From assembly GCA_030692685.1 (NCBI GenBank), contig JAUXZO010000081.1:50937-114936 (forward strand): DNA of 64,000 bases, in the 5' to 3' direction. This DNA is from Acidovorax sp. GTDB taxonomy: Bacteria > Pseudomonadota > Gammaproteobacteria > Burkholderiales > Burkholderiaceae_C. A program made the translations under genes and the position numbers. Below, piece after piece: positions 32,633-42,103 of the stretch (its first letter is position 1; each line of letters opens with the position of its first letter). The notes under the pieces are model-generated. The model was not told the DNA's origin and did not search any database. It was given only the letters and a program-made list of their open reading frames with translations.

Positions 32633-32931
32633 GGCCCGCTGGTGAGGTGCGGCTGGCGCTGTTCAATGCGTGCTGCCAACTGGCGACCGCAGAGCGCGGC
32701 CCGACCCTGAAAGAAATTGCTGCCAAGGCGTGTGTGGGCATGCAGGCCGCGCGCAACACGGTGCCGAACATGGTGCGGGCAAAGCAGCTGCACACGCCAC
32801 GCACGCGGCAGGTGGCGCACCGCAACCGGCCTGTTGCCGAGTATGTGCCGGCCGCTCTGGTGGTGGATGACCAGGCGGGCTTTGTTGACCTGGCCAGTGT
32901 GCTGCAGGTATGGGCAGCTGACACTCCATGA
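32629..32931 (+). CDS. Putative DNA-binding early phage protein, 100 residues
   Basis: Contains a likely winged-helix N-terminus: GPTLKEIAAKACVGMQAARN, then TVPNMVRAKQL with basic residues after it. Situated between the CII-like gene and the replication protein, the place of replication-initiator helpers. Family not certain. Confidence 0.65.
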   Translation: MRPAGEVRLALFNACCQLATAERGPTLKEIAAKACVGMQAARNTVPNMVRAKQLHTPRTRQVAHRNRPVAEYVPAALVVDDQAGFVDLASVLQVWAADTP

Positions 32932-33002
32932 CTTTGCAACAAGATGCCGCCGGTGGTGGAGACGCCGGGTTTTGTAGTGCGTGCCTGGGGGTGGTTGCGT
33001 GA
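32928..33002 (+). CDS. Possible 24-residue peptide between early genes
   Basis: ATG 32928 overlaps the upstream stop by 4 bp, and the TGA at 33000 overlaps the GTG start of the replication gene (GTGA). It may simply couple translation across the gap. Short Gly/Cys peptide, no known role. Confidence 0.35.
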   Translation: MTLQQDAAGGGDAGFCSACLGVVA

Positions 33003-35686
33003 GCCGTGAACCCCTTCCGCCGATTCAATTTACTGCCCTGGCTGAAGCGCTGCAGCGGAACGTTATGACGCTGCTTGGCGAGTGGTTGCCGCATGGCAAG
33101 CTGAACCAACAAAAGAATGAGTTTGTCTGTGGGTCTCTGTCTGGCGATGCTGGCAGCAGCCTTTCGGTAAACATAGAGACCGGCCTGTGGAAGGACTTCT
33201 GCACGGGCGAGAGTGGGCGCGATCTGCTGGATCTGTACGCGGCCATTCATGACCTGTCCAAGGGTCGGGCGGCTGTGCAGGTGGCGCGTGAGTACGGGCT
33301 GGAAAGCGTGGCGGGGTTGGTGAAGGCGCCTGCAGGGGGCGCACCGATAGCGCCACCCCCGCCAAGGCCTGCGCCGCAGCCGAAGCCGGTGAAGGAGTCG
33401 GAGAAGTGGGAGACCATCAAGCCCGCGCCATTGCACCACCTGCAGCCCACGTTTTTGCACCCTGCCAAAGAGCGGAGCAAGGACCGCATTGACCACACGG
33501 CCCGCTACCAGGTGGGCGATGACCTGTATGGGTTTGTGGTGCGGTTCATCGACAGCGAGGGCGAGAAGGTCACGATTCCGTACACCTATGCGCGCAGCCT
33601 GCGTGATGGTACGGAGACGTGGAAGTGGCGGTTTTGGGCAGACCCGCGCCCGCTGTACTTCCCTGGTGGGCAGTTGCCCAACGGGCGCACTGTGGTGTTG
33701 GTGGAAGGTGAGCGCAAGGCGGAATGCCTGCAGCTGCTGCTGGATGCCGTTGCGCCTGGTGTGTATTGCGTGGCCAGCTGGCCGGGTGGGTCGAATGCCT
33801 GGCAGAAGGCGTTGTGGGAGTGGCTGGCTGGGTGCACTGTGATCATGTGGCCCGACTGCGATTCTCTGCGCGAGAAGCCGCCCCGTGATGAGCTGAAGGC
33901 CTGCACCACCGACGACGAACGCGCGGCCCTGGCTGCGAAACAGCCGTACCTTGCCTTTGAAGCGCAGCCGGGCATGAAGGCGATGCTGGGCATTGGTGCG
34001 CTGCTGCGTGATGAGCATGGATGCACGGTGCAGCTGCTGCCCGTGGACAAGCCGGGCGTCAAGCCTTCGGGCTGGGATTGCCGCGATGCCATCGAGACGG
34101 ACGGCTGGGACTTTGACCGCGTGCTCGCTTACTTTGGCACCGCGCGCGCTTTGCTGGCCGATGTATCCGCACCGGCACATGCGGCAGCGGGTGGCGGTGG
34201 TGGTGACAAGCCGCCAAAAAATCGCGATGCCTCGGCTGGCGCCGGTGCTGGCTCAGGGGGCGGTGATAGTGGTGGCGAGGGTGATGATGACCCGTTTGGC
34301 ATGTTCCTGGATGAGGAGGTTGCGCGCCTTCGGCTGCGTGGCCGTTGGCTGCTGCGGCCGCGCCGGGGGGTTCTGATTGAAGCCCTAAGGTCTGCCCCGG
34401 AACTGGCAGGCTGTGTGGCGTTTGATGAGCTGAGGGAGCGGCCCATTGCTTTGCGTGCTTTCCCTTGGCGTGACGCGCCTGGTCCACTGGCGGATGCAGA
34501 CGTGCTGCGACTGGCTAACTTTATTGAGTCACGCTACGGCACGGGTGAGGCGAGCGCCCAAACGACAGAGCAGGCCATCAATGTGGCGGCTGACGAAAAC
34601 CGGGTGCACCCGTTTCGTGATTGGTTGCGAGCGCAAGAATGGGATGAGAAGCCGCGGCTTGAGAAGTGGCTGATTCATGTGCTTGGCCTGACGCCCAGTG
34701 AGATCAAACCGAAGCTCTTGCGTTACCTGCAGCTGGTGTCGAAGTTCATCGTGATGGGCCATGTGGCACGGGTGATGACGCCGGGCTGCAAGTTTGACTA
34801 CTCGGTGGTTTTGGAAGGGAAGGGCGGTATTGGGAAGTCGTCCATGGTGCGCACGCTCGTGGGCAAGGAGTTCTTTTCAGACACGCACTTCGATATCGGG
34901 AACGGCAAGGACGGCATGGAGCAGCTCAGCGGCATTGTGGCCTATGAGTTGTCGGAGATGACGGCGTTTCGGCGCGCGGACTCTGAAGCGGTTAAGGCTT
35001 TCTTTTCGAGTGAGTCGGATCGCTTCCGTGGTGCGTATGGGAGGTTTGTGCAGGAGCACCCAAGACAGTGCGTGATCTGGTGCACCACGAATAAGCGGCA
35101 GTATTTGTTTGACATCACGGGTAACAGGCGGTTCTGGCCTGTTCTGGTGGAGGGCCGCACCAATCTGGAGTGGTTGCGCAAGTTTCGAGGCCAATTGTTT
35201 GCCGAGGCCTTGGCGCTGTTTGAAGCGGGCGAGCGATACCACCCGACGCCTGAAGAGGAAAAAGCCTACTTCGAGCCAGAGCAGGAAAAGCGACTGGTGG
35301 AAACCAGTGTGCAGGGTCGCCTCTGGTCGTTGCTGACCCGTGAAGGCATCAGCAACGCAGACGGTAAAGCCACACAGGGGTTGAGCCAGTTAACTCAGTT
35401 CGTGACGATACCGGACCTGGTGCAAGCCTTGGGCGCTGATCCGGGCAAGTCCAGCGCAATGCTGGATGGCCAGGTGCGTGATTGGTTGTTTGAAAACGGT
35501 TGGCAACCTGGGCGCGAAGGCGGAGGCCAGCGCAGGCGTGGCTTTAAGCAGCCGGACGTATGGCCGCCCAAGTTCCAGGATGAAGATGTTGAGGCCACCC
35601 CTGCAAAGCAGGTGGGTGGCCAGCAAGGCCCTATGCCGCCCGCTGCGGCGCCATGGGGTGAGGACGATGACTATGCACCACTGTAG
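32999..35686 (+). CDS. Replication protein: TOPRIM primase-like plus VapE/VirE helicase-like domains
   Basis: 895 residues from GTG 32999. The N-terminal region has a zinc-less primase-like part (WKDFCTGESGRDLLDLYAAI) and a TOPRIM core (NGRTVVLVEGERKAECLQLL, then VIMWPDCDS) near residues 230-280. A Gly/Ala linker (about residues 390-425) leads to a VapE/VirE P-loop ATPase: Walker A EGKGGIGKSSMVRTL near residue 608 and CVIWCTTNKRQYLFDITGNR near 690. This fused primase-helicase is standard for phage and satellite replication. It lies downstream of the CII-like gene. Confidence 0.88.
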   Translation: MSREPLPPIQFTALAEALQRNVMTLLGEWLPHGKLNQQKNEFVCGSLSGDAGSSLSVNIETGLWKDFCTGESGRDLLDLYAAIHDLSKGRAAVQVAREYGLESVAGLVKAPAGGAPIAPPPPRPAPQPKPVKESEKWETIKPAPLHHLQPTFLHPAKERSKDRIDHTARYQVGDDLYGFVVRFIDSEGEKVTIPYTYARSLRDGTETWKWRFWADPRPLYFPGGQLPNGRTVVLVEGERKAECLQLLLDAVAPGVYCVASWPGGSNAWQKALWEWLAGCTVIMWPDCDSLREKPPRDELKACTTDDERAALAAKQPYLAFEAQPGMKAMLGIGALLRDEHGCTVQLLPVDKPGVKPSGWDCRDAIETDGWDFDRVLAYFGTARALLADVSAPAHAAAGGGGGDKPPKNRDASAGAGAGSGGGDSGGEGDDDPFGMFLDEEVARLRLRGRWLLRPRRGVLIEALRSAPELAGCVAFDELRERPIALRAFPWRDAPGPLADADVLRLANFIESRYGTGEASAQTTEQAINVAADENRVHPFRDWLRAQEWDEKPRLEKWLIHVLGLTPSEIKPKLLRYLQLVSKFIVMGHVARVMTPGCKFDYSVVLEGKGGIGKSSMVRTLVGKEFFSDTHFDIGNGKDGMEQLSGIVAYELSEMTAFRRADSEAVKAFFSSESDRFRGAYGRFVQEHPRQCVIWCTTNKRQYLFDITGNRRFWPVLVEGRTNLEWLRKFRGQLFAEALALFEAGERYHPTPEEEKAYFEPEQEKRLVETSVQGRLWSLLTREGISNADGKATQGLSQLTQFVTIPDLVQALGADPGKSSAMLDGQVRDWLFENGWQPGREGGGQRRRGFKQPDVWPPKFQDEDVEATPAKQVGGQQGPMPPAAAPWGEDDDYAPL

Positions 35687-35834
35687 GCAGGGATCGGCGC
35701 GCACGGCGCCGGATAAGCCACAGGTGCTTGAAACGCGCCAAGGCGCACAGCTGCCTGGAGGCGCGATTCGCGGCCAGCTGTGTGTTGTGGTGGCGGGGAT
35801 GTCATCGCGCATGTGCGGGTGGCCCATGACCTAG
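35674..35834 (+). CDS. Possible small phage protein, about 53 residues
   Basis: ATG 35674 follows GGTGAGG by 9 bases and overlaps the end of the replication gene; ATG 35668 is an alternative. The product (MHHCRQGSARTAPDKPQ) is Cys-containing and basic. Support is only the ribosome-binding site and overlap. Confidence 0.35.
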
Positions 35835-36105
35835 CCCAATCTGTCTTAGGCCCCTGGTGCTGAGTGCATGCGTGTGTGTGCCGTCCAGCCGTCCAGGGTT
35901 TGCCATGGAGCGCGCGGCGGTGGGCTATTTGCCTTTTCACCAGTCGGGGCCGCTGCATTGTCTAGGTAAATCGTAGGCGCTCTTGATGTGGGCGCTGGCG
36001 AGTGGGTGCGTGTGTGCACGTGCTCGCGCGTGTGGACTTCTGCTTGTGTGTGTGAGGTCTATAGAAAAGGTGGACGGGTGGACGGCCCGGAAAGGAGCGG
36101 CAGGT
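35835..36105. other. Intergenic stretch before the 36106 gene
   Basis: 271 bp with GT-rich runs (GTGTGTGTG at about 35872-35880, and GTGTGTGCACGTGC near 36008). I see no supported gene. A ribosome-binding site (AAGGAG, 36091-36096) marks its end. Confidence 0.4.
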
Positions 36106-36438
36106 ATGTCAGAGCAGCGACAAGACCCGGTAGGTATGCAGGCGTTGGTCCAGCAACGTCTGCAGTTGATCAAGTCCAGCATGCCCAACGTGATGCAAAG
36201 CATTGAAGACAAGGCGGCGCACATCGGGCCTGAAGCATTCGCCCTGGTGCGGCGTGGTCTGCGGGGTGAACCGGGGTGCTTTTATGCGTTTGAGGCTGGG
36301 CATGTGGTGGGCACGCCGTTCGGGCGGAATGATCCGGTGATGCTTGAGCTGGCCCAGTTCACTGCCGTGTTTGGTTGTGCACACGTGTGCATTTGGCCTG
36401 CGAAGGATGGAGAGGTGCGGGGACATGGCGCGGCTTAA
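36106..36438 (+). CDS. Phage hypothetical protein, 110 residues
   Basis: ATG 36106 after AAGGAG. Soluble, with a helical N-terminus (LVQQRLQLIKSSMPNVMQSI) and a C-terminal beta part; no family recognised. The palindrome at 36378-36391 lies inside it and encodes AHVCI. Overlaps the Q-like gene by 14 bp. Confidence 0.65.
   Translation: MSEQRQDPVGMQALVQQRLQLIKSSMPNVMQSIEDKAAHIGPEAFALVRRGLRGEPGCFYAFEAGHVVGTPFGRNDPVMLELAQFTAVFGCAHVCIWPAKDGEVRGHGAA
36378..36391. repeat. Palindrome TGCACACGTGTGCA (dispersed motif, site 3)
   Basis: Exact 14-bp palindrome inside the 36106 gene. Same core as sites 1 and 2. Confidence 0.7.
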
Positions 36439-36847
36439 ACACATTCAGCGGCGGCTGGAGAACTGGGCGATCTGGTCATCGCGCGGCGCTGGTGGTGGGC
36501 GCGGGTTTGCAACCAAGTCGGTGCTGGCCAGTGAGGTGTGGTCCCGTGGGTCATACAACCATGTGGCGATTCCGGTGGAGGATGAGGAGGCGTGGGCCAC
36601 TGACCAGGCGGTGACGGCGCTGAAGCTGGGCAAGGGGCACCTGTTCAAGACCATTGACTTCATCTACCTGAAAGACCTGGGCATCAAAGAGACGGCGCAG
36701 CGGATGGAGCGCCAGCCATCCACCATCAAGGCGCAGCTTGAGCAGGCGGATCACTCCATTGCGGCTTGGCTGGAGGCGAGGGCAGAGGAGCGGGAGCGCA
36801 CGCGGGCGGCGGCGGCTGTATCCGCCGCGAAGGACAAAGCGCTATAG
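36425..36847 (+). CDS. Antiterminator Q-like protein
   Basis: 140 residues from ATG 36425. The C-terminal half is a sigma-like HTH (DFIYLKDLGIKETAQRMERQ, then PSTIKAQLEQADHSIAAWL), and the N-terminus IQRRLENWAIWSSRG is typical of phage antitermination protein Q relatives. Its place, last of the early-middle genes and before a leader terminator and the late operon, supports the role. Confidence 0.75.
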   Translation: MARLKHIQRRLENWAIWSSRGAGGGRGFATKSVLASEVWSRGSYNHVAIPVEDEEAWATDQAVTALKLGKGHLFKTIDFIYLKDLGIKETAQRMERQPSTIKAQLEQADHSIAAWLEARAEERERTRAAAAVSAAKDKAL

Positions 36848-36936
36848 ACGCGGGGAGTTTTACAACATAGACCTTTTGGGTACATTTCAGGCACTGTGTC
36901 CGTGTTGCGCCTCCACCCGCAACACATCAGTGGGAA

Positions 36937-36973
36937 CCTCGGCAAGTGTTGAGCTTGTCGGGGTTTTTCTTTT
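36937..36973 (+). terminator. Leader terminator of the late operon
   Basis: Stem CCTCGGCAAG / CTTGTCGGGG (10 pairs with two G-U) followed by TTTTTCTTTT. It lies 90 bp after the Q-like gene and before the HNH gene, the position where a Q-type antiterminator would act on late transcription. Confidence 0.75.
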
Positions 36974-37152
36974 GGTGGTGAAGCCGATACAGCGTATCGA
37001 AGGCACGCATCAGCGATTGGTCGATCTGCTTTCGGGCAGCGCATCCAGCATCTCTTAACAACGGGTGTAGCTGGTGGGTTTAGTCGGTAGGCGCGCTCCC
37101 TGTCGATAGCTGCCACGTCCATCCCAGCGACGTTAAAGGCTGGGGACTATTC

Positions 37153-37527
37153 ATGCCCATTGCCGCTCCACGCCCCTGTAGTCATCCCGGCTGCGGGGCG
37201 CTGGTGCGTGACGGCACGGGCCGATGCCCCAAGCATCCAAAGAAAGCCTGGGCAGCACCTGCCAAGGAAACCAAGCGGATCACCGGGCGCAGGCTGCAGG
37301 CCATGCGCGCTGATCTGTTCAGGCGCCAGCCGCTGTGCGAACCATGCCAGGAGGCAGGGCGCGTGACGCTCGCCACCATCCGCGATCACCGCATCCCATT
37401 GGCGGAAGGCGGCGCGGACGACGAGACCAATGAGCAGGCGATCTGTGATGACTGCCACAGCACCAAGACCAAGGCCGAATCGGCACGCGGGGTGCGCCGC
37501 GCCTGGGGCAACTACCGCGAAGGCTGA
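37153..37527 (+). CDS. HNH endonuclease
   Basis: 124 residues. Motif set: CSHPGCGALV zinc-binding pair, RQPLCEPCQEAG, DHRIPLAEGGADDETN, and CDDCHSTKTKAE, a typical HNH fold with Cys-zinc ligands. In cos-type HK97-like phages an HNH protein next to the terminase is needed for efficient cutting at cos. Located just before the terminase small-subunit gene. Confidence 0.88.
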   Translation: MPIAAPRPCSHPGCGALVRDGTGRCPKHPKKAWAAPAKETKRITGRRLQAMRADLFRRQPLCEPCQEAGRVTLATIRDHRIPLAEGGADDETNEQAICDDCHSTKTKAESARGVRRAWGNYREG

Positions 37528-37672
37528 CCGCCGGGCCGCGCAGTCGTGGAGGGGGAGGGGGGTGTCAAAAGTCTGGAACCCTCGACACGGAAACCGACCG
37601 CCTAATGCTTTTTTTACGCGCGCAGGTTTCGGGAGGGGGGGTACCCCGCAGGGTGGTTCATAGGAGATTGAT
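37528..37672. other. Candidate cos region between HNH and terminase genes
   Basis: 145 bp noncoding, with G-runs (GGGAGGGGGGGTACCCC at about 37631-37647) and inverted segments. In related HNH/P27-terminase phages the packaging site lies here. This is positional inference only. Confidence 0.4.
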
Positions 37673-38236
37673 ATGTCTGGAACACGTGGGCCACTGCCGA
37701 AGCCTGCCGCGCTGCGGTTGCTGGAAGGGAACGCTGGCAAGCGGCCGTTGGATCTTGCGGCGGGCGTGAACCCTCGCATCGAGATCCCCAGCCCGCCGAA
37801 GCACCTGGGGGTCGAAGCCAAGAAGGAATGGAAACGCATCACCCCGCTGTTGGAAGACCTGGGACTGATCAGCGGCCTAGACCGTGCGGCGCTGGCGCTG
37901 TACTGCCAGGCAGCGGGCCGATTGGCTGAGCTGGAGATGGCATTCAACGGCAAGGTTGCTGGTCTGGTTGCCAAAGGAATGGACTACTGCGATGCCGTGT
38001 ATGAGGCCAGCTACGCCACCACCCCCAGCGGCTACGCACAGCAGAGCGTGATCGTGCAGCTGATCGGCAAGCACCGCGAGCAGCTCAACCGCTACCTGAT
38101 GCACTTTGGCCTGAGCCCTGCAGCCCGTGGCCGAGTGCAGGCCAGCAACTACGTGCAGCCCACGCTGCCAGGCATTGATGAGAAACCCCAGACCAAGCCC
38201 AACGGCTTCGGCATGTTTGTAAACCCCAACCGATGA
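37673..38236 (+). CDS. Terminase small subunit (P27 family)
   Basis: 187 residues. N-terminal GTRGPLPKPAALRLLEGNAG and the helical middle (LGLISGLDRAALALYCQAAG) are typical of the P27 terminase small subunit, which recognises the packaging site. Overlaps the large-subunit gene by 4 bp. Confidence 0.9.
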   Translation: MSGTRGPLPKPAALRLLEGNAGKRPLDLAAGVNPRIEIPSPPKHLGVEAKKEWKRITPLLEDLGLISGLDRAALALYCQAAGRLAELEMAFNGKVAGLVAKGMDYCDAVYEASYATTPSGYAQQSVIVQLIGKHREQLNRYLMHFGLSPAARGRVQASNYVQPTLPGIDEKPQTKPNGFGMFVNPNR

Positions 38237-39924
38237 ACGAATACGTCGAGCGCGCGCAGCACTACATGCGCGATGTTCTTGACGGCACGATCCCCACTTG
38301 CAAATGGACCCGCCTCGCTGTGCAGCGCCAGGCGGATAACCTGCTGCGCGAGCCCAGCGAAGATTGGCCGTGGGTGTTTGATGCCGACAGGGCAGCGCGC
38401 CCGTGCGCCTTCATCGAGCTGCTGCCGCACATCAAGGGCAAGTGGGCGCGCGATGGCCACAAGCTGGAGCTGGAGCCCTGGCAATGCTTCATCCTCACCA
38501 CTGTTTTTGGATGGGTGCACGCTGAAACCGGCATGCGCCGGTTCCTGGAAGCGTACGAAGAAGAGGCCCGCAAAAACGGCAAGAGCGCCAAGGGCTCGGG
38601 CCTGCTGCTCTACATGCTTACCGCAGACGGTGAACACGGCGCAGAGTGCTACACCGCCGCCACCACCCGCGACCAGGCGCGCATTGTGTTTGACGATGCC
38701 AAGGCCATGGCCGAACGCTCACCCGGCCTGCGCACACACTTGGGCGTGGCCATCATGCAGCACAGCCTGACCGTGGCGCACACCCACAGCAAGGCCGGGC
38801 CCTTGGCGGCCGAAGGCAGCACGCTCGATGGTCTGAACGTGCACTTCGCGCTGCTGGATGAGCTGCACGCCCACAAGACCCGCGCGGTGTACGACGTGAT
38901 CGACAGCGCGCGCGGTGCGCGTGAACAGTCCCTGCTGTGGACCATTACCACCGCAGGCACCGACCGCAGCGGCATCTGCTACGAACGGCGCACGCACGTC
39001 ACCAAGATCCTTGATCGTGTGGTCCAGGATGAACGCGTGTTCGGGATCATCTACACGTTGGACGACGGCGATGATCACTTCGACCCGGCTGTGTGGATCA
39101 AAGCCAACCCGAACCTGGGCAAGTCGGTGCAGCTGGATGAGTTGATGGCGCAGGCCAGCAAGGCACAAGCCATGCCCAGTGCGCTTAACAACTTTCTAAC
39201 CAAGCGCCTGAACGTTTGGGTGTCCGGCGAAAGCCCGTGGATGGACATGCGCGCCTGGGAGAAGTGCGGCAACAAGGCCCTGAGCATCGAGTTCATACCT
39301 GATGGCGCCACGGTCTACATGGGCCTCGACCTCGCACAAAAGCGTGACTTCGCTGCACTGACCTTGGTGTGGTTCATTGCCAGCACTGGCAAGTGGGGCG
39401 TGTGCACACGTCTGTACTTGAACGAGCTGGCCGTGCAAGAGAGCGGCAACGCCCACCTGTCCGGCTGGGCGCGGCAAGGGTACGTCGTCGTTACCGATGG
39501 TCCCGTGACCGACTTCGACTGCATTGCCGACGACATGCGCACCTACTGCCGCCGATTCGATGTGCAGGAGATTGCATTCGACCCCGCACTGTCCATGTAT
39601 TTCGCTGGCACGCTGATGGAGGAAGGCCTCCCGTTGGTGGAGATTGCACAGCGCGCCATGTTCTTCACCCCGGCATTGATCCAGGTAGAGAACCTGGTGC
39701 TCGAAGGCAAGCTGGTGCACGACGGCAATCCGGTTATGGCCTGGATGGTCAGCAACCTGGTGGTCAAGGTGTCCAAGTTCAATGAGCTGATGTCACCCAC
39801 CAAAGAGCGACCCGAGAACAAGATTGACGGCGTGATATCGATGCTGATGGCGCTGGGCCGGGCATTGCAACAAGACCACAGCGCATCGCTGGATGACTTT
39901 TTGAAAAACCCCATCATCGTATGA
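38233..39924 (+). CDS. Terminase large subunit
   Basis: 563 residues. ATPase region: Walker A-like EEEARKNGKSAKGSGLLLY near residue 110 and Walker B HFALLDELHAHKTR near 205. The nuclease domain begins at VYMGLDLAQKRDFAALTLVW (near 358) with metal-binding Asp, and IAFDPALSMYFAGTLMEEG further on. It packages DNA into proheads with the small subunit and portal. Confidence 0.93.
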   Translation: MNEYVERAQHYMRDVLDGTIPTCKWTRLAVQRQADNLLREPSEDWPWVFDADRAARPCAFIELLPHIKGKWARDGHKLELEPWQCFILTTVFGWVHAETGMRRFLEAYEEEARKNGKSAKGSGLLLYMLTADGEHGAECYTAATTRDQARIVFDDAKAMAERSPGLRTHLGVAIMQHSLTVAHTHSKAGPLAAEGSTLDGLNVHFALLDELHAHKTRAVYDVIDSARGAREQSLLWTITTAGTDRSGICYERRTHVTKILDRVVQDERVFGIIYTLDDGDDHFDPAVWIKANPNLGKSVQLDELMAQASKAQAMPSALNNFLTKRLNVWVSGESPWMDMRAWEKCGNKALSIEFIPDGATVYMGLDLAQKRDFAALTLVWFIASTGKWGVCTRLYLNELAVQESGNAHLSGWARQGYVVVTDGPVTDFDCIADDMRTYCRRFDVQEIAFDPALSMYFAGTLMEEGLPLVEIAQRAMFFTPALIQVENLVLEGKLVHDGNPVMAWMVSNLVVKVSKFNELMSPTKERPENKIDGVISMLMALGRALQQDHSASLDDFLKNPIIV

Positions 39925-40106
39925 AGCACCTCACCCCGCCACTGCTGGCCTTGCTGGCACTGCTCGCAGGCTGCGGCATGGCTGTGTCCGGCGTTTACCT
40001 GCTTGCAGGTACTGGCTGGGCGCTGCTTGCGGGCGCCTGTCCCCTGCTGCTGTTTGCGTTGATCATCCTGCGAGGCCTGAAACGTGCGCAACAAAACCCT
40101 CAGTGA
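39921..40106 (+). CDS. Small membrane protein, 61 residues
   Basis: Two hydrophobic helices, with a lipobox-like LLALLALLAGCG at the N-terminus and TGWALLAGACPLLLFALII after it. Its ATG overlaps the terminase stop by 4 bp, and its 3' end overlaps the portal gene by 23 bp. Function unknown; such genes are common next to portals in this phage group. Confidence 0.65.
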   Translation: MKHLTPPLLALLALLAGCGMAVSGVYLLAGTGWALLAGACPLLLFALIILRGLKRAQQNPQ

Positions 40107-41406
40107 AATCCTCGCCTTGGGCGCAGCGCCTGGGCGCGGCATCAAGGCCGTGGGCGACTGGCTGGGCCAAAGCATCAGCCTCACAGACAGCGCCTTCTGG
40201 TCGCAGTGGTTGGGTGGTGGCAACTGGTCTGGCCAAAGCGTTACCACCCGCAGCACCCTACAGCTCAGCGCCGCATGGGCCTGTGTGCGTCTCATCTCCG
40301 AGACCCTGTCCACGCTGCCCATCAACCTGTACCGCAGCGCGCCCGATGGGTCCAAGGCACCAGCCACCAACCACCAGCTCTACCATCTGCTGCACAGCCA
40401 GCCCAATGCGTACATGTCGGCTGTTGACTTCTGGCAGGCCTACCTTGCCAGCCTGCTGCTCAAGGGCAACGCCTATGCGCAAAAGCGCTACAGCGGCAAG
40501 GTCATCACCAGCATCGACTTTCTGCACCCCGATGGCATCAACCGCCGCGTGCTGAAGTCGGGCGCCATCGAGTGGAGGTACACCGACCCCGCCAGCGGCA
40601 CGGTGCGCGTCATCCCTGAACAAGAGATGTGGCACACCTCGGCCTTCAGCCTCGATGGGCAAGTTGGTCTTTCCCCCATCCAGATGGGTGCCAACGTCAT
40701 GGGCGGCGCCATCGCTGCAGACAAGGCCAGCGCCCACACCTTTACCGGTGGCATGAAGAGCAGCGGCCTGGTTACCACCGGCGCCAGTGTGCTCAAGCCA
40801 GACCAACGCGAAGACATTCGCCAGCACGTGAAGAAGGTGAGCGACTTGGGCGGCGTCATGGTGCTGGAGATGGGCATGGGCTTCCAGCAGCTCAGCATGA
40901 ACCCGCAAGACGCCGAACTGCTCTCCACCCGTGGTTTCAACGTTGAAGAGGTTTGCCGCTGGTTCCGCGTGCCGCCCTTCATGGTCGGCCACAGCGAGAA
41001 GTCCACGAGCTGGGGCACCGGCATCGAGCAGCAAATGATCGGCTTCATCACCTTCGTGCTGCGGCCCTGGTGTGTGCGCATCGAGCAATCGATCCGCCGC
41101 AACCTGCTCACGCCGGTTGAACGCCTCACCTACAGCGCTGAATGGGTGCTCGAAGGCCTGCTGCGTGGCGACAGTGCAGCCCGCGCCGCCTTCTACAGCC
41201 AGATGACGCAAAACGGCGTCATGACCCGTGACGACGCCCGCGTCAAAGAGAACCTTCCCCGCATGGGCGGTGGCGCGGCCCTGCTTACCGTGCAATCCAA
41301 CCTGCTGCCCATCGACCTACTGGGCGCCAATGTAGCCGGTGCAGCAGCGCAAGACGCCTTGCGCAACTTCCTCGGCATCACCGACAACAAGGACCCCACG
41401 CCATGA
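40084..41406 (+). CDS. Portal protein (HK97 family)
   Basis: 440 residues from GTG 40084. Typical phrases are STLQLSAAWACVRLISETLS, PNAYMSAVDFWQAYLASLLL, and RGFNVEEVCRWFRVPPFMVG of the HK97-type portal (Phage_portal). The dodecameric portal forms the DNA entry vertex. Its stop overlaps the protease start by 4 bp. Confidence 0.93.
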   Translation: MRNKTLSEILALGAAPGRGIKAVGDWLGQSISLTDSAFWSQWLGGGNWSGQSVTTRSTLQLSAAWACVRLISETLSTLPINLYRSAPDGSKAPATNHQLYHLLHSQPNAYMSAVDFWQAYLASLLLKGNAYAQKRYSGKVITSIDFLHPDGINRRVLKSGAIEWRYTDPASGTVRVIPEQEMWHTSAFSLDGQVGLSPIQMGANVMGGAIAADKASAHTFTGGMKSSGLVTTGASVLKPDQREDIRQHVKKVSDLGGVMVLEMGMGFQQLSMNPQDAELLSTRGFNVEEVCRWFRVPPFMVGHSEKSTSWGTGIEQQMIGFITFVLRPWCVRIEQSIRRNLLTPVERLTYSAEWVLEGLLRGDSAARAAFYSQMTQNGVMTRDDARVKENLPRMGGGAALLTVQSNLLPIDLLGANVAGAAAQDALRNFLGITDNKDPTP

Positions 41407-42092
41407 ACCGCAAAAACGCTCAGGCGATGAAGTCGCGCGACTTCCACTTCCAGATCAAAGCCGTCCAACCAGACGGCTTTTTTTCTGGCTACGGCAGCGT
41501 GTTCGGCGTAGTCGACAGCTACCGTGAAATCGTTGCACCTGGCGCCTTTGCCGCCAGCCTTGCAGACCGCGCAGCCAAAGGCCGCAAGCTGCCCATCTTG
41601 TGGCAGCACCGCAGCGACCAGCCCTTGGGCGCCTACGACGTGGCGCGTGAAGACGAACACGGCCTGTACCTCGAAGGGCGCTTGCTGGTGGCCGAGGTCA
41701 CCCAGGCGCGCGAGGCGCACGCACTGATGAAGGCCGGGGTGCTCTCGGGCCTGTCCATTGGCTACTACGTGCAGTCCGACCAGTACGACGAAAAAGAACG
41801 CCTGCGCACGCTCACCAAGGTGTCGCTGGAAGAAACCAGCATCGTCACCTTCCCTGCCAACGATGAGGCCCGGGTCGATTCCGTCAAGTCGCGCATTGCG
41901 CGCGGCGACAACCTGAGCCTCCCCGAATTCGAGGGCTTCCTGCGCGAGGCAGGGTTCTCGAAAAGCCAAGCCGCAGCCATTGCAGGCCGTGGCTACAAAC
42001 ACCTGCTAGACCGGAGCGAGTCCGGCCCAGACCAGGCTGCAGACATCTTGAGCGCCCTCAAGGCGTTCACACCACCGCTTCTCAAACTCTGA
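41403..42092 (+). CDS. HK97-family prohead protease (S78)
   Basis: 229 residues. GYGSVFGVVDSYREIVAPG, KLPILWQHRSDQPLGAYDVA (catalytic His), AGVLSGLSIGYYV (catalytic Ser) and EETSIVTFPANDEARV are the S78 protease motifs. It matures the prohead by cutting the capsid delta domain. Sits between portal and capsid genes as in HK97. Confidence 0.93.
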   Translation: MNRKNAQAMKSRDFHFQIKAVQPDGFFSGYGSVFGVVDSYREIVAPGAFAASLADRAAKGRKLPILWQHRSDQPLGAYDVAREDEHGLYLEGRLLVAEVTQAREAHALMKAGVLSGLSIGYYVQSDQYDEKERLRTLTKVSLEETSIVTFPANDEARVDSVKSRIARGDNLSLPEFEGFLREAGFSKSQAAAIAGRGYKHLLDRSESGPDQAADILSALKAFTPPLLKL

Positions 42093-42103
42093 AAGACCCA
42101 GCC

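Noticed and set aside
32663..34180. A 505-codon minus-strand frame opposite the replication gene
   Set aside because: The TOPRIM-helicase on the plus strand is certain; the antisense product is low-complexity Arg/His/Gln.
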